NCBI GenBank assembly: GCA_030148505.1 | Contig: JASBTI010000045.1 | Location: 1-64,000 of the forward strand | Source of the DNA: Rhodanobacter sp. | GTDB taxonomy: Bacteria > Pseudomonadota > Gammaproteobacteria > Xanthomonadales > Rhodanobacteraceae | Direction: 5' to 3' | DNA length: 64,000 bases | Part shown: positions 27,479 to 36,049 of the stretch, piece after piece | Position numbering within the stretch: the stretch's first letter is position 1 | How the letters are laid out: each line of letters starts with the position of its first letter | Program-made: the position numbers and the translations under genes | Notes under the pieces: model-generated | What the model was told of the DNA's origin: nothing | Database searches by the model: none | What the model saw: only the letters and a program-made list of their open reading frames with translations

Positions 27479-28879
27479 TCAGCGCGCACCGCGTCCGAAC
27501 AGCACCACTTCCAAGGTTTGGATCAGAATGGCCATATCAAACACGAGGTTGTGATTTTTCACATAGAAGAGGTCGAACTTGAGCTTTTCCTCGGCATCCT
27601 CCAGGGACGAACCGTAGGGGTAGCGTAGTTGAGCCCAGCCGGTCAGCCCCGGCTTCAGACAATGCCGCAGCGGATAGTAGAGAATCCGGTTATTGAAGTC
27701 GTTTACGAACTGCGGCCGCTCTGGCCGTGGGCCGATAATGCTCATGTCGCCAACCAGCACGTTCCAGAGCTGCGGCAACTCGTCCAGTCGAGACTTGCGG
27801 ATGAAGCGTCCGACCCGGGTCACCCGGGCGTCATTCTTGGTAGCCCAGCGTGCCACGCCGTCACGCTCGGCATCAGCTCCCATGCTGCGGAACTTGATCA
27901 CCCCGAACAATTTGCCGTTTTCACCCACCCGCTCTTGGTAGTAAAGAATCGGCGCGCCCCGGCCTGACTCCAGCCGGATTGCCAGGGCCGTCAGCAGCAT
28001 CAACGGCCACGTCACCAGCAATACCATGGAAGCCACGACTAAATCGAAAGTGCGCTTGGTCGCACGTCTCATCGGGGAGATGTTGAACCCATCGGAAAAT
28101 ACCAGCCATGACGGGTTGGTAGGCTCCATCTTGATTTTGCCTGCCTCGCGTTCGAAGAACTCGGCAAGCTCGGTCACGGCTATGCCGCGCTGCTTGCACT
28201 CCAGGAGTGCCGCCACCGGCAAGGTGCCACGACGGTCGTCCGGTCCCACCACGATTTCATCCACCCCCAGCCGGAGCACCCATTTGCAAAAAGCTTCGCC
28301 GGGGTGCAGCAACAGGGGCGCGGAAACGACCACCGGATCCGCAGTTACAGGCACGAAGCCCAGGATCTTGAACCCGCGTTGATCGGACTTGCGACGCATC
28401 ATGCGGATCATTTCCGCAGCGCGCTCGCCGGCACCGAGCATTACCACACGGCGCTTGAACAAGTCAGCATCCAGAAAACTCAGAAACAGGGCTCTCCACA
28501 GGGCTACGACAAGGTAGCCAAGCAGCAACGCAATGCCTAGGACTCCGCGACCCAGATACGCGGGAGGAATCGCGTAATACAACACGGTAAGCCCGATGCC
28601 TGCCAAGACGAAGGCCACGCCTTGTCGGCTAAGCCGGCCCAACCAGCCCGCGCGCAGGTGAACCTGATATAGCCCCAGCGACGCCATTGAGAAAATCAAC
28701 ACTGCCGCTACCAACGGCGCACGCCAGTGCAACGCGTGACGGAACGCGGTTTGGGTGTCCGCATTCTCCCAATAACGCAGCACCATCGCAGCATAGACAC
28801 ATGCGACAAGCAGCAAAAACTCGACCAGTACCAGCAACAACTGCCAGCGTACCGCTCTATGTCGGAACAATCGAAACAT
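27479..28879 (-). CDS. XrtA-associated undecaprenyl-phosphate sugar phosphotransferase
   Basis: A 466-residue polyprenyl glycosylphosphotransferase (TIGR03013-like) that starts repeat-unit synthesis by moving a sugar-1-phosphate to undecaprenyl phosphate. Four N-terminal helices (about residues 10-135) precede a nucleotide-binding-like domain with KRRVVMLGAGERAAEMIRMM, then a fifth hydrophobic segment (about 280-300). The catalytic C-terminal domain has KRTFDLVVAS, YYQERVGENGKLFGVIKFRSM, RKSRLDELPQLWNVLVGDMSIIGPRPERP and KPGLTGWAQLRYPYG. It is the first gene of the compact leftward operon, so its promoter should lie in 28880-29000. Confidence 0.94.
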   Translation of the reverse strand: MFRLFRHRAVRWQLLLVLVEFLLLVACVYAAMVLRYWENADTQTAFRHALHWRAPLVAAVLIFSMASLGLYQVHLRAGWLGRLSRQGVAFVLAGIGLTVLYYAIPPAYLGRGVLGIALLLGYLVVALWRALFLSFLDADLFKRRVVMLGAGERAAEMIRMMRRKSDQRGFKILGFVPVTADPVVVSAPLLLHPGEAFCKWVLRLGVDEIVVGPDDRRGTLPVAALLECKQRGIAVTELAEFFEREAGKIKMEPTNPSWLVFSDGFNISPMRRATKRTFDLVVASMVLLVTWPLMLLTALAIRLESGRGAPILYYQERVGENGKLFGVIKFRSMGADAERDGVARWATKNDARVTRVGRFIRKSRLDELPQLWNVLVGDMSIIGPRPERPQFVNDFNNRILYYPLRHCLKPGLTGWAQLRYPYGSSLEDAEEKLKFDLFYVKNHNLVFDMAILIQTLEVVLFGRGAR

Positions 28880-29702
28880 GCTTGCTTACGCCCCCTTGCA
28901 GACGAATTGCTTCAGTCAGCGTACCCGAACGCAAAGTGAACGAAATGTATATCACGAAATGTGATGTAACACACAGTTTTCTTCCGCAGGAAACGATCTG
29001 GGCAGTTAGTTGGGCCCGACCTGACTTTAGACGGACCACTAGACGGTTCGGTGACAGACAATACCGAGCAAGCCGCTGGGGCTTTTTATTGCCGCCCCCG
29101 GTCACGCGAGGCGGGCAGGCGACGCAAAGCAGCGAGGCGCCTGAGCAGCGCCACCTACCCACGCATCGTTTCGAGCCCAGATCGTTTCGGGGATGCCCTT
29201 CAAGGTTTCCGCATCGTCCGCCTGCCCGTCATGGGGGGCGGCGCAAGCTTCCTCGCCGGGGAACGGTTGTCGGCCCCCGCGGGGTCGGAAATCAGATCCT
29301 GGCGCTCGGCCACGCGCGTCACCTCATGAACTCGGCCACCACGTTGTCATTGGAGGGATCGCGAGCCTTCGGGGGCAGCGAGGATGCCCAGCTGGACTGG
29401 AACCACTGCAGTAACTGCGCGCGGCCGCCCTTCTGCGGCGCGATCGAGGCGCAACCTCCGCCCCCGCAGGCCGCGGCCAACAAGCTGTCCAGTTGCCTCA
29501 ACACCATTACCCCACCGGCGCGCGCACCACACGCGACGGATACGCCGCCTCGGCCTGACCGGTCCCGGTCAACCACCGTGCACAACGCCTCTGGATGATG
29601 CCCACTCCAAGCGTCCCATGGCCCCGTGAAAACTCAACCGACGCCTCTTGTCGTAAGACGACCGCCAAGGCAGACATGCCAACGACGAATTTCAACTGGT
29701 TG
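28880..29702. other. Intergenic stretch upstream of the XrtA operon
   Basis: About 820 bases between the first gene of the operon and the epimerase gene. The first 100 bases are AT-richer and contain a dyad (listed separately). The rest has only short frames, such as 29319-29585 on the minus strand, with nothing recognisable. It could contain decayed coding DNA. Confidence 0.5.
28951..28965. promoter_or_regulatory. Inverted repeat upstream of XrtA operon, possible operator
   Basis: ATCACGAAATGTGAT is a perfect five-base inverted repeat with a five-base centre, 72 bases before the operon's first ATG. Flanking TGT and ACA extend the symmetry loosely. A TATACA-like -10 for leftward transcription overlaps its left arm, with no good -35. 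It may bind a regulator; which one is unknown. Confidence 0.35.
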
Positions 29703-30746
29703 CTAGGCCTGGGTTCCCATATACCAGGGCATCGCCAAAGCCAGGCCCTGCGCAATGTTTTGTGTAGGTGTGAAACCCAGATTTGCAGCGGCCTTGCTTA
29801 TGTCGGCGAGACTATGACGAACGTCGCCCGCCCGAAAGTCGCGATACACGGGCTGGGCATCTTTCAGGTGCGCGTAGTACGGCAGAAGCGCAGTCTGAAG
29901 CTGGGAATAAAGCTCGTTGAGTGTCGTAAGATCGCCCACGGCGACGTTGTAGACCTGGTTCACGGCCACAGGGCTTTCTGTGGTCGCAGCCAGCAAGTTT
30001 GCCTGTACCACGTTTGAGACATAACAAAAGTCACGGCTGGTCTCACCGTCACCATTGATGAACACAGATTCGCCCTTGATGAGACTGGCTATCCATTTGG
30101 GAATGACCGCCGCATAGGCACCCTCGGGATCCTGTCGCGGACCGAACACGTTGAAGTAACGCAGACCGATGGTATTGAAGCCATAGCAACGCGCGAAAAC
30201 GCCGGCATATAGCTCATTGGCGTATTTGGTTACGGCGTACGGACTCAGGAGATTGCCAATTTGATCCTCCACCTTGGGCAGGCCCGGGTGATCGCCATAG
30301 GTGGAACTGCTGGCGGCATAAGTAAAACTTTCTACCTTGGCATCGCGCGCAGCCACCAGCATGTTGAGGGAGCCCGAGCAATTGGTGTCATGTATGGCCA
30401 ACGGATCTTCAATCGAGCGAGGCACCGATCCCAACGCAGCCTGATGCAATACGTGCTGCACGTCCGCGCATGCCTGACGGCAGTCTTCCATGCTGCGGAT
30501 ATCGCCCGTGATGAAGCGGAAACGTGACCATGCCTCCGCTCCCACGATCTTTTCAACCTCATCCAGATTGCGTTGATAGCCCGTCGCAAAATTGTCTAAG
30601 CCAATCACCCGCTGGCCCAACTGAAGAAGTGCTTCGACGAGATTGGAACCAATGAAACCCGCTGCGCCCGTGACCAACCAGCTCTGCTGGGACGCCCGAA
30701 TACGTTCCGTGAGTGCGACTGGAAGCGCCTTGACCAACTTACTCAT
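29703..30746 (-). CDS. wbpP: UDP-N-acetylglucosamine/glucosaminuronate 4-epimerase, WbpP type
   Basis: A 347-residue short-chain dehydrogenase-type epimerase acting on N-acetylated UDP-hexoses. The NAD-binding loop is [19 protein letters not shown] (about residues 23-41), and the catalytic Ser/Tyr/Lys lie in [19 protein letters not shown] and [33 protein letters not shown] and [24 protein letters not shown] match WbpP/Gne/TviC proteins closely. The start is ATG 30746, one base inside the dehydrogenase stop (TGATG), with GGGAGG before it. The pair would give UDP-GalNAcA for the exopolysaccharide. Confidence 0.92.
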   Translation of the reverse strand: MSKLVKALPVALTERIRASQQSWLVTGAAGFIGSNLVEALLQLGQRVIGLDNFATGYQRNLDEVEKIVGAEAWSRFRFITGDIRSMEDCRQACADVQHVLHQAALGSVPRSIEDPLAIHDTNCSGSLNMLVAARDAKVESFTYAASSSTYGDHPGLPKVEDQIGNLLSPYAVTKYANELYAGVFARCYGFNTIGLRYFNVFGPRQDPEGAYAAVIPKWIASLIKGESVFINGDGETSRDFCYVSNVVQANLLAATTESPVAVNQVYNVAVGDLTTLNELYSQLQTALLPYYAHLKDAQPVYRDFRAGDVRHSLADISKAAANLGFTPTQNIAQGLALAMPWYMGTQA

Positions 30747-32062
30747 CACAACCTCCCGTCGACAGTATCGCGCGGCAAGACATACTTCACGTCATAAAGC
30801 ACCGACTCGGCCTTGCCTAACGCACGGATAGCGCTAGCTCCCATGCTGGCGAATTCTCGGTGTCCGACAGCCAGAATCACGGCATCATAGGTGCCGTTGA
30901 TTGGCCGGGCGAGCAGCTCCATACCGTATTCCTGGCATGCCTCTTCGGCGTCAACCCAAGGGTCATGGATATCGACGCGGCTGTTGTAGTCCGTCAGCGC
31001 CCGCACAATGTCCACCACGCGGGTATTGCGCAGATCGGGGCAGTTTTCCTTGAAAGCCAGGCCGAGTACCAGGATGCGCGCGCCGACCGGATTGATGGCT
31101 TTGCGCACCATCAGACGGATTACCTCGTTGGCAATATACGGACCCATGCTGTCGTTGGTGCGCCGGCCGGCGAGAATTACGTCCGGGTGGTGGCCCACCT
31201 CCTGCGCCTTGTGGGTGAGATAGTAGGGATCGACACTGATGCAGTGGCCACCGACCAGGCCGGGGCGGAACGGCAGGAAGTTCCACTTGGTGCCTGCGGC
31301 CTCCAACACTTCCAGCGTGTCGATGCCGAGCTTGTTGAACAGGATGGCCAGGTCGTTGACCAGCGCGATATTGAGATCGCGCTGGGTGTTCTCGATCACC
31401 TTGGCGGCCTCGGCCACTTTGATCGAACTGGCCTTGTGGGTGCCAGCAGTGATGATGCTGGCGTATAGCGCATCGACGAAGTCGGCCGTTGCGGGGGTGG
31501 AGCCAGAGGTGACTTTGAGGATAGTGGTGACGCGGTGTTGTTTATCGCCGGGGTTGATCCGCTCGGGACTGTAGCCGCAAGAAAAGCTTCCGGTTTTCGG
31601 CTTTTGACTTTCGGTTGGAGCGTAGCCAGTAGCGTAGGTGAGGCCGGAGATGCGCTCCAGTATAGGGACGCAGATTTCTTCGGTACAGCCGGGATAGACA
31701 GTGGATTCGTAAATCACCACGTCGCCGGGCTTGAGGATGCTGCCGATGGCTTCGCTGGCCTTGATCAGCGGAGTGAGATCGGGGCGCCTGGCGCTGTCAA
31801 TAGGGGTAGGCACGGTAACAATGTAGGTGGTGCAGTGCCGGATGTCGTCCAGCGACGCACTGAAGCGCAGCCGCTGCGCCGCCGCAAGTTCGACCGCATC
31901 CACTTCCAGCGTGCTGTCGCGCCCGGCGCGCAACTCATCGACGCGAGGGGTGTGGATGTCGAAACCGATGGTGTCATAGCGCTTGCCGAACTCCACCGCC
32001 AGTGGAAGACCTACGTAGCCCAGCCCGATGATGGCGATCTTGATGCTGTCCCGTGAGTGCAT
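30746..32062 (-). CDS. wbpO: UDP-N-acetylhexosamine 6-dehydrogenase, WbpO/TviB type, with small insertion
   Basis: A 438-residue UDP-sugar dehydrogenase oxidising C6 of UDP-GlcNAc or UDP-GalNAc with two NAD. NAD loop [19 protein letters not shown] is near the start. [11 protein letters not shown] is the conserved early block. [29 protein letters not shown] contains the catalytic Cys (GGHCIS). [20 protein letters not shown] follows. I start it at ATG 32062 because AAGGA precedes it; an upstream ATG at 32095 lacks a site. Just before the conserved [10 protein letters not shown] the protein has an unusual segment, [18 protein letters not shown] (31583-31633), where relatives have about five residues. 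The frame is intact, so the enzyme is probably functional. Confidence 0.9.
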   Translation of the reverse strand: MHSRDSIKIAIIGLGYVGLPLAVEFGKRYDTIGFDIHTPRVDELRAGRDSTLEVDAVELAAAQRLRFSASLDDIRHCTTYIVTVPTPIDSARRPDLTPLIKASEAIGSILKPGDVVIYESTVYPGCTEEICVPILERISGLTYATGYAPTESQKPKTGSFSCGYSPERINPGDKQHRVTTILKVTSGSTPATADFVDALYASIITAGTHKASSIKVAEAAKVIENTQRDLNIALVNDLAILFNKLGIDTLEVLEAAGTKWNFLPFRPGLVGGHCISVDPYYLTHKAQEVGHHPDVILAGRRTNDSMGPYIANEVIRLMVRKAINPVGARILVLGLAFKENCPDLRNTRVVDIVRALTDYNSRVDIHDPWVDAEEACQEYGMELLARPINGTYDAVILAVGHREFASMGASAIRALGKAESVLYDVKYVLPRDTVDGRL

Positions 32063-32625
32063 GAAGCGTCCTTGGCTGATCGGATAGGGGTTCATGGGGA
32101 TTACACAGTGCGCTTGGACGTGCGAGCAGCGAGTCTATCCGATTGCTCCTCAATTTTAGCCATGGAAAGCGTTCACCAAGCGCAGAATCGCGGGTGGATG
32201 CCCCTGCAGAGCATGCGCGGTATGCGCACGTCACGACCGCACCCACACGGTCACACGGTTTATGCACCGGCCCGCGGCGGCGAGCGTCTCGATAAGGCGG
32301 GAGTGGCGCGCGACCTTTGCCCTATACGGCAAGGCTTCATCCGGTCTCGCTCGATATCGCGAGCCCATACGGGAGCACATACGTAAACGTCCGCCCGGGG
32401 TCTCCACCTGCTCAAGGCCAATTGCGCTGCGATCGCCTGATCCTGCTCACCCTTTCAAGCGCCGACGAAAGCAGTACCGACCGACACCCGGTGAGCATGA
32501 ACAAACCCTGAGTGGCGGGCGCCATATGTGGGCCATAAGCAAGACTCCCACACCAAACTTTCCGCAGGCCTCGTCGTCAAAAGTTATCGGCGAGAGCAGC
32601 TTCAGGCACCCTCAAGATTGCAGCG
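32063..32625. other. Intergenic, no gene seen
   Basis: About 560 bases between the dehydrogenase and the FeeM-like gene, which point the same way. Short frames on both strands resemble nothing known. It should carry the promoter of the dehydrogenase-epimerase pair. The right end includes the CTACGCTAC repeat. Confidence 0.5.
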
Positions 32626-32646
32626 CTACGCTACCGCTACGCTACG
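32623..32646. repeat. Short tandem repeat CTACGCTAC type at end of FeeM-like gene
   Basis: The stretch reads GCTACGCTACC followed by GCTACGCTACG, an 11-base unit twice. It encodes the last residues (RRSVAVA) and the stop of the FeeM-like gene on the minus strand. A related CTACGCTAC-TG-GCTACGCT lies in the insertion of the dehydrogenase gene at about 31621-31640. Confidence 0.5.
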
Positions 32647-33429
32647 TCGACTGATGGCCGTTTCGGCCGGAGCGGCTATCCGCGCCGCGCCGAGGCCATA
32701 GCGGGCCTTCAAAAAACCAGCAATCCGGGAATCACGCAGTTGCTCCGGCCCAAATGCGAAGCGGTGCGAAAACACACTGGCCGGCAGTGGGTTGTCGCGC
32801 GCATCAGCGAGCCCTCGTGGCAACACGTCTTTCGCCAAGGCCTCGAGCAAGCGCAGACGCAAGAGCACCACCGGGTTGTTCCGCACCAAGGCGTAGCTGG
32901 TCGGTGGCGCAAATTTTTCGAAGCCGTAACAGCGCATGTAGAAGGCGGCATGCCGCGGGTGCACACCGATGACGATATCGGTCAAATCGGTGTGCAATCC
33001 GTAGTGGATGGCCCAACGCATCATGCTGAACAGGGCTCCGACGCCACGCGAAGCATTCTGGCGACGATCGGCCAGCATCCCCACTTCAAGCAATCTGCGT
33101 CCCTCTTCCCGCAGCTTATCCAGATAGGGTTCATATACGCTGTCCAGCGCGAGCCCCATGGGATTGTCGCGAAAGAGTGTCATGGTATAGCCGACTTCCG
33201 GACCTTCTGGGCCCCATATAACGCATGCATGCGGCCCCACGGCCGTGGGAACGGCATGAATGCCAAACGGGTTTTCGTCGATCAACCCCATCTGGGAGTA
33301 GCGCTCATATACCAGACGCCAAGCTGATTCCACTTGTTCCAGACTGGTGGCGCACAGGCAATGTGGTGCGCGACTGCGCCCCGCTGAATTCGCCAGGTGC
33401 GCGGTGATATCGACAACGGTCTCAGGCAT
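32626..33429 (-). CDS. FeeM-like N-acyl amino acid synthase / PEP-CTERM-associated acyltransferase
   Basis: A 267-residue GNAT-fold protein related to FeeM, which joins a long acyl chain from acyl carrier protein to an amino acid such as tyrosine. Recognised blocks are WRLVYERYSQMGLIDENPFGIHAVP (about residues 38-62), GYTMTLFRDNPMGLALDSVY, RRLLEVGMLADRRQN (about 110-125), and DIVIGVHPRHAAFYMRCYGFEKFAPPTSYALVRNNPVVLL (about 150-190). The last is the acyl-CoA/ACP fold core. I use ATG 33429; a TTG at 33453 would add eight residues. FeeM-type synthases are known to be linked to PEP-CTERM/exosortase loci in Gram-negative bacteria, as here. The product could be a lipid-amino acid; the amino acid is unknown. 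Confidence 0.82.
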   Translation of the reverse strand: MPETVVDITAHLANSAGRSRAPHCLCATSLEQVESAWRLVYERYSQMGLIDENPFGIHAVPTAVGPHACVIWGPEGPEVGYTMTLFRDNPMGLALDSVYEPYLDKLREEGRRLLEVGMLADRRQNASRGVGALFSMMRWAIHYGLHTDLTDIVIGVHPRHAAFYMRCYGFEKFAPPTSYALVRNNPVVLLRLRLLEALAKDVLPRGLADARDNPLPASVFSHRFAFGPEQLRDSRIAGFLKARYGLGAARIAAPAETAISRRSVAVA

Positions 33430-33453
33430 TTCTACCGATCTGATTTGGTTCAA

Positions 33454-34416
33454 GTTTCAGTCTCCGATACGCGGCACGTCGCTTCGAAGCATGCCACTCC
33501 TTATCCATGCCTTAGTCGTTCAGAGACGATCAGTACCCATTGTGAAGTGCTACACTTCCTAGCGATATATTACGCGATGATTGTGTGAATTATATGCTAT
33601 AGTGGTGCTATCATTGTGTGAACTGCGTGTGGATCCTACGCATCACAGCGCAGAAACCTTTAGAACCTTGCGGTCGGCGCCTCCCCTCCCGATTTGCATC
33701 CCACGACCAGCGATCGAACACGGGTACGTGGTAGCGCAACGCAACATGTGGTCCTTGCGTACTCGCTCCGGTGGAACACGGTTAGAGCCAGCCCCGATTT
33801 CAACCAGGCACGCTCCGGAATACTTGATCGGAAGTGCGAGACTCGAGCCAAGTAGCGCCCGTGAACGTGGGACACTACCCGCATACGACCGCTGCGTCGA
33901 CCCCATGCGGTGCCCGACATGATGATTGCGCAGCGCGCTGCCAGCGTCGATCACGGGGGCCTCGATCTTGTCCGATGACTGCCCCGGAGGGCAGTCACTG
34001 TAGACGTGCCAATCCAGCGGGCGAGCAGCGGCTTAAGCTTTGCTAGGGATCCCGCTGCGCTACGACGAACAGGCTAGGCCATCCGCCGCTTGATATAGAC
34101 AGCCGATCCCGACGCGGCATCTGCTCACCGAAGCGCCCCATCTTCCGGGAAGATGCGTGTCGGGCCGCATCACTCGGCACGTGAGGCCCTATCTCCCGGA
34201 GCGTGGTAAGACAAAGGCAACCAGAGAACGTCGGCGACGTATGGTTTTGTTTCTTGAAGGATATTTTGGTGGATACCTTTGGCCCCGCGCTATAGTAGAG
34301 GAGCGGGTGCACCGAAGAGCGGATACACAAAGTAGACGCACACCGCCGAGCGCTTCCTGGGCTAGGGTGTTTTGCAGCACATCACACGGTTATTAAGTTA
34401 TGGACAGGCGCGGGCC
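33454..34416. other. Intergenic region between divergent FeeM-like and nitroreductase genes
   Basis: More than 900 bases without a recognisable gene. It has an AT-rich core at 33555-33625 in otherwise GC-rich DNA, with repeats listed separately, so it probably contains the promoter for the leftward FeeM-like gene. A plus-strand frame at 33581-33922 shows no family signature. Confidence 0.5.
33544..33622. promoter_or_regulatory. AT-rich region with inverted and direct repeats
   Basis: GAAGTG-CTA-CACTTC (33544-33558) is a perfect six-base inverted repeat. ATTGTGTGAA occurs twice, at 33580-33589 and 33613-33622, exactly 33 bases apart (about three helical turns). Between the copies a perfect TATAAT lies on the minus strand at 33589-33594, a likely -10 box for the FeeM-like gene, without a clear -35. 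This looks like an operator-promoter block for a regulated leftward transcript. Confidence 0.45.
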
Positions 34417-35472
34417 GTGAACCGGCAGACAAAAGTAGACATTCTGCGCGCAGGGCTCGCTGCGCCGTCGGCGGATAATTCGCAACCGTGGCGGTTTGCG
34501 TGGTGCGGTGACGACTTGGACCTGCGAATCGATGCGAGCCGGAGCGGTCTCGTCTCCGATACCCGCTATGTCCTCAGCGACCTGGCCGCCGGCGCATGCC
34601 TCGAAAACATGGTCATCTACGCTCGCACGCTCGGTTATGTGGCGGAGCTGCAGACCTTCCCGCGCCACGACGACGCGCTGTGGGTCGTCCGTATCCGCTG
34701 GCGCTGCGATCCCGAGTGCAACACCTCCGAACCGCTAGCTGGTGCCATCGGGCAACGCCACACCGACCGCCGCTTCCCTTGGCGCGGCCCAATCACCACC
34801 ACGACGCAGACACGTCTGAATGCCCAAGCCGGAGCAATTCCCGGGCAGCGACTCTACTGGCCACAGACGCCGCGTGAGAGAAAAGCCGCGCTCAAGGTGA
34901 TCAGGCTGGCCGAGACGCTACGTTTCAGGAGCCCGACGCTGCACCGGGAACTGTTTTCGAGTATCCACTTTCCCGTTGGCTGGCATAGCACCTGCGAGGA
35001 GGGCTTGGCCCCGGCCACCCTGGCGGTGGAGCCACCCTTGCGGCCGGTCTTTCAGATGCTGCGCCGTCCCGCGACAATGACCGCCCTCAACCGGCTAGGG
35101 GCAGCGTCGGTACTGGGGTGGCGTTCAGCCTACCTGCCCATCAGGCTGTCACCCGGTCTCTGCCTGCTCGTCATTCCATCCACCTCACGATCCGATGTGC
35201 TCGCGGGCGGCCGAGCCTTGCAGCGTGCGTGGCTTGAGGCCACGCTGGCGGGGCTCTCGGTCCAGCCGTACGCGGCGGCGGGCGTCCTCAGTCTTGGGTT
35301 CGCACCCGTTGAACCAGCCCTTCAGCGCCATCTCTTGCGCCTTGCTTCGGCCTTGGACGAGCTCTGCGTGCCGGGGCACGGCCTGGTATTTTTACGGCTT
35401 GGTTATGCGCGGTCGGCGCCGCGTGACCGCAGCGGGCGACGCGCGCTCGCAAGTTTCGGTGATATCCCCTAG
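34417..35472 (+). CDS. Nitroreductase-fold protein, Acg/Rv3131-like
   Basis: A 351-residue protein from GTG 34417 (a TTG at 34372 would add 15 residues; neither start has a strong site). The first block, DILRAGLAAPSADNSQPWRFAW, includes NSQPWRF, the FMN-phosphate motif of the Acg/Rv3131 branch of nitroreductases. IGQRHTDRRFPWRGP (about residues 111-125) is the second family block. AWLEATLAGLSVQPYAAAGVL (about 275-295) resembles the late helix that closes the flavin site. Acg-type proteins carry two half-domains in one chain and may have lost catalysis. It starts the rightward cassette that continues with the PEP-CTERM and ThiF genes, and resembles the C-terminal half of Rv1355c/MoeY-type fusion proteins. 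Confidence 0.75.
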   Translation: MNRQTKVDILRAGLAAPSADNSQPWRFAWCGDDLDLRIDASRSGLVSDTRYVLSDLAAGACLENMVIYARTLGYVAELQTFPRHDDALWVVRIRWRCDPECNTSEPLAGAIGQRHTDRRFPWRGPITTTTQTRLNAQAGAIPGQRLYWPQTPRERKAALKVIRLAETLRFRSPTLHRELFSSIHFPVGWHSTCEEGLAPATLAVEPPLRPVFQMLRRPATMTALNRLGAASVLGWRSAYLPIRLSPGLCLLVIPSTSRSDVLAGGRALQRAWLEATLAGLSVQPYAAAGVLSLGFAPVEPALQRHLLRLASALDELCVPGHGLVFLRLGYARSAPRDRSGRRALASFGDIP

Positions 35473-35660
35473 CGGGATCAGGCACAGTAGTGCTTTGCTC
35501 GCGGTGGCCCAGCACGGCCCCTCACTTGGGATGCCCGGCCCAAGGTGTTCACCCCCTCCAGGAGGCAGCCGGTGATGCGGCGTCGAAATCGCTGCACCCG
35601 ACCTTATCCGCCTTCGCGAGCTAATACCGTAAGGACCTGTGCAAGGGCCGTGGCGCCCGG

Positions 35661-35677
35661 TGTCGGAATTCCTTACA
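35661..35677. promoter_or_regulatory. Motif copy 1 (TGTCGGAATTCCTTACA), possible enhancer-binding site
   Basis: TGTCGGAATTCCTTACA with a palindromic GGAATTCC core and TGT/ACA ends. A second copy lies 215 bases downstream. Position relative to the sigma-54 promoter is about 295 bases upstream, which is compatible with an enhancer-binding protein site. Confidence 0.5.
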
Positions 35678-35875
35678 CACGTGGCCTGACACCAGCACCA
35701 CCGAATAAGCGCGCGGGCAGATACCGGACCAAGGTCTTGATAACCTGGGATTTTCGGTTGCAACGGCAGGCCTGACCGACGGCATGTCCGGCCACCTCTC
35801 CCGATAACCATGCCCCTCCGGGGCTGGCGCGCAGGCGCTCGCCTCAAGGCTGGACTTTCCCCTCTCGGGACGCGG

Positions 35876-35892
35876 TGTCGGAATATTTTACA
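35876..35892. promoter_or_regulatory. Motif copy 2 (TGTCGGAATATTTTACA), possible enhancer-binding site
   Basis: TGTCGGAATATTTTACA shares 14 of 17 bases with copy 1 and is preceded by the same GG. It ends 64 bases before the -24 element of the sigma-54 promoter. The two-copy layout suits a dimer-binding activator such as the PrsR regulator known from PEP-CTERM systems. No prsK/prsR genes are in the window. Confidence 0.55.
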
Positions 35893-35955
35893 TATAGGGG
35901 GCAATTCCAGCGGGCGTGAATAAATAATTCTCTATAAAACAGTTGGTTATCTCCA

Positions 35956-35971
35956 TGGCATGTCTTTTGCT
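35956..35971 (+). promoter_or_regulatory. Sigma-54 promoter of the PEP-CTERM gene
   Basis: TGGCATGTCTTTTGCT matches the -24/-12 consensus TGGCACG-N4-TTGCW with one mismatch. GG (35957-35958) and GC (35969-35970) are separated by exactly ten bases. Transcription should start near 35982, about 70 bases before the ATG at 36050. Sigma-54 control with PrsK/PrsR is an established feature of PEP-CTERM genes. Confidence 0.8.
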
Positions 35972-36049
35972 TTTACAGGCTCAGGGGCAACGTCAATCGG
36001 GCTTCACCGCTGCGATTATTTAGATTGGTTCACCGTGATGGAGAAGAAC

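Larger units (their letters stand above)
35473..36049. other. Long regulatory intergenic region before the PEP-CTERM gene
   Basis: About 580 bases with no gene. It holds two TGTCGGAAT-type motifs and a sigma-54 promoter, listed separately. The AT-rich part (35885-35945) would suit an enhancer-looping layout. Confidence 0.6.

Noticed and set aside
29319..29585. 88-residue minus-strand frame in the gap upstream of the XrtA operon
   Set aside because: Gly/Arg/Ala-rich with no ribosome site or family; likely chance.
33481..33496. TGGCATG-containing sigma-54-like element before the FeeM-like gene (minus strand)
   Set aside because: The distance from GG to GC is eleven rather than ten bases and the -12 part lacks TTGC; such spacing changes normally abolish function.
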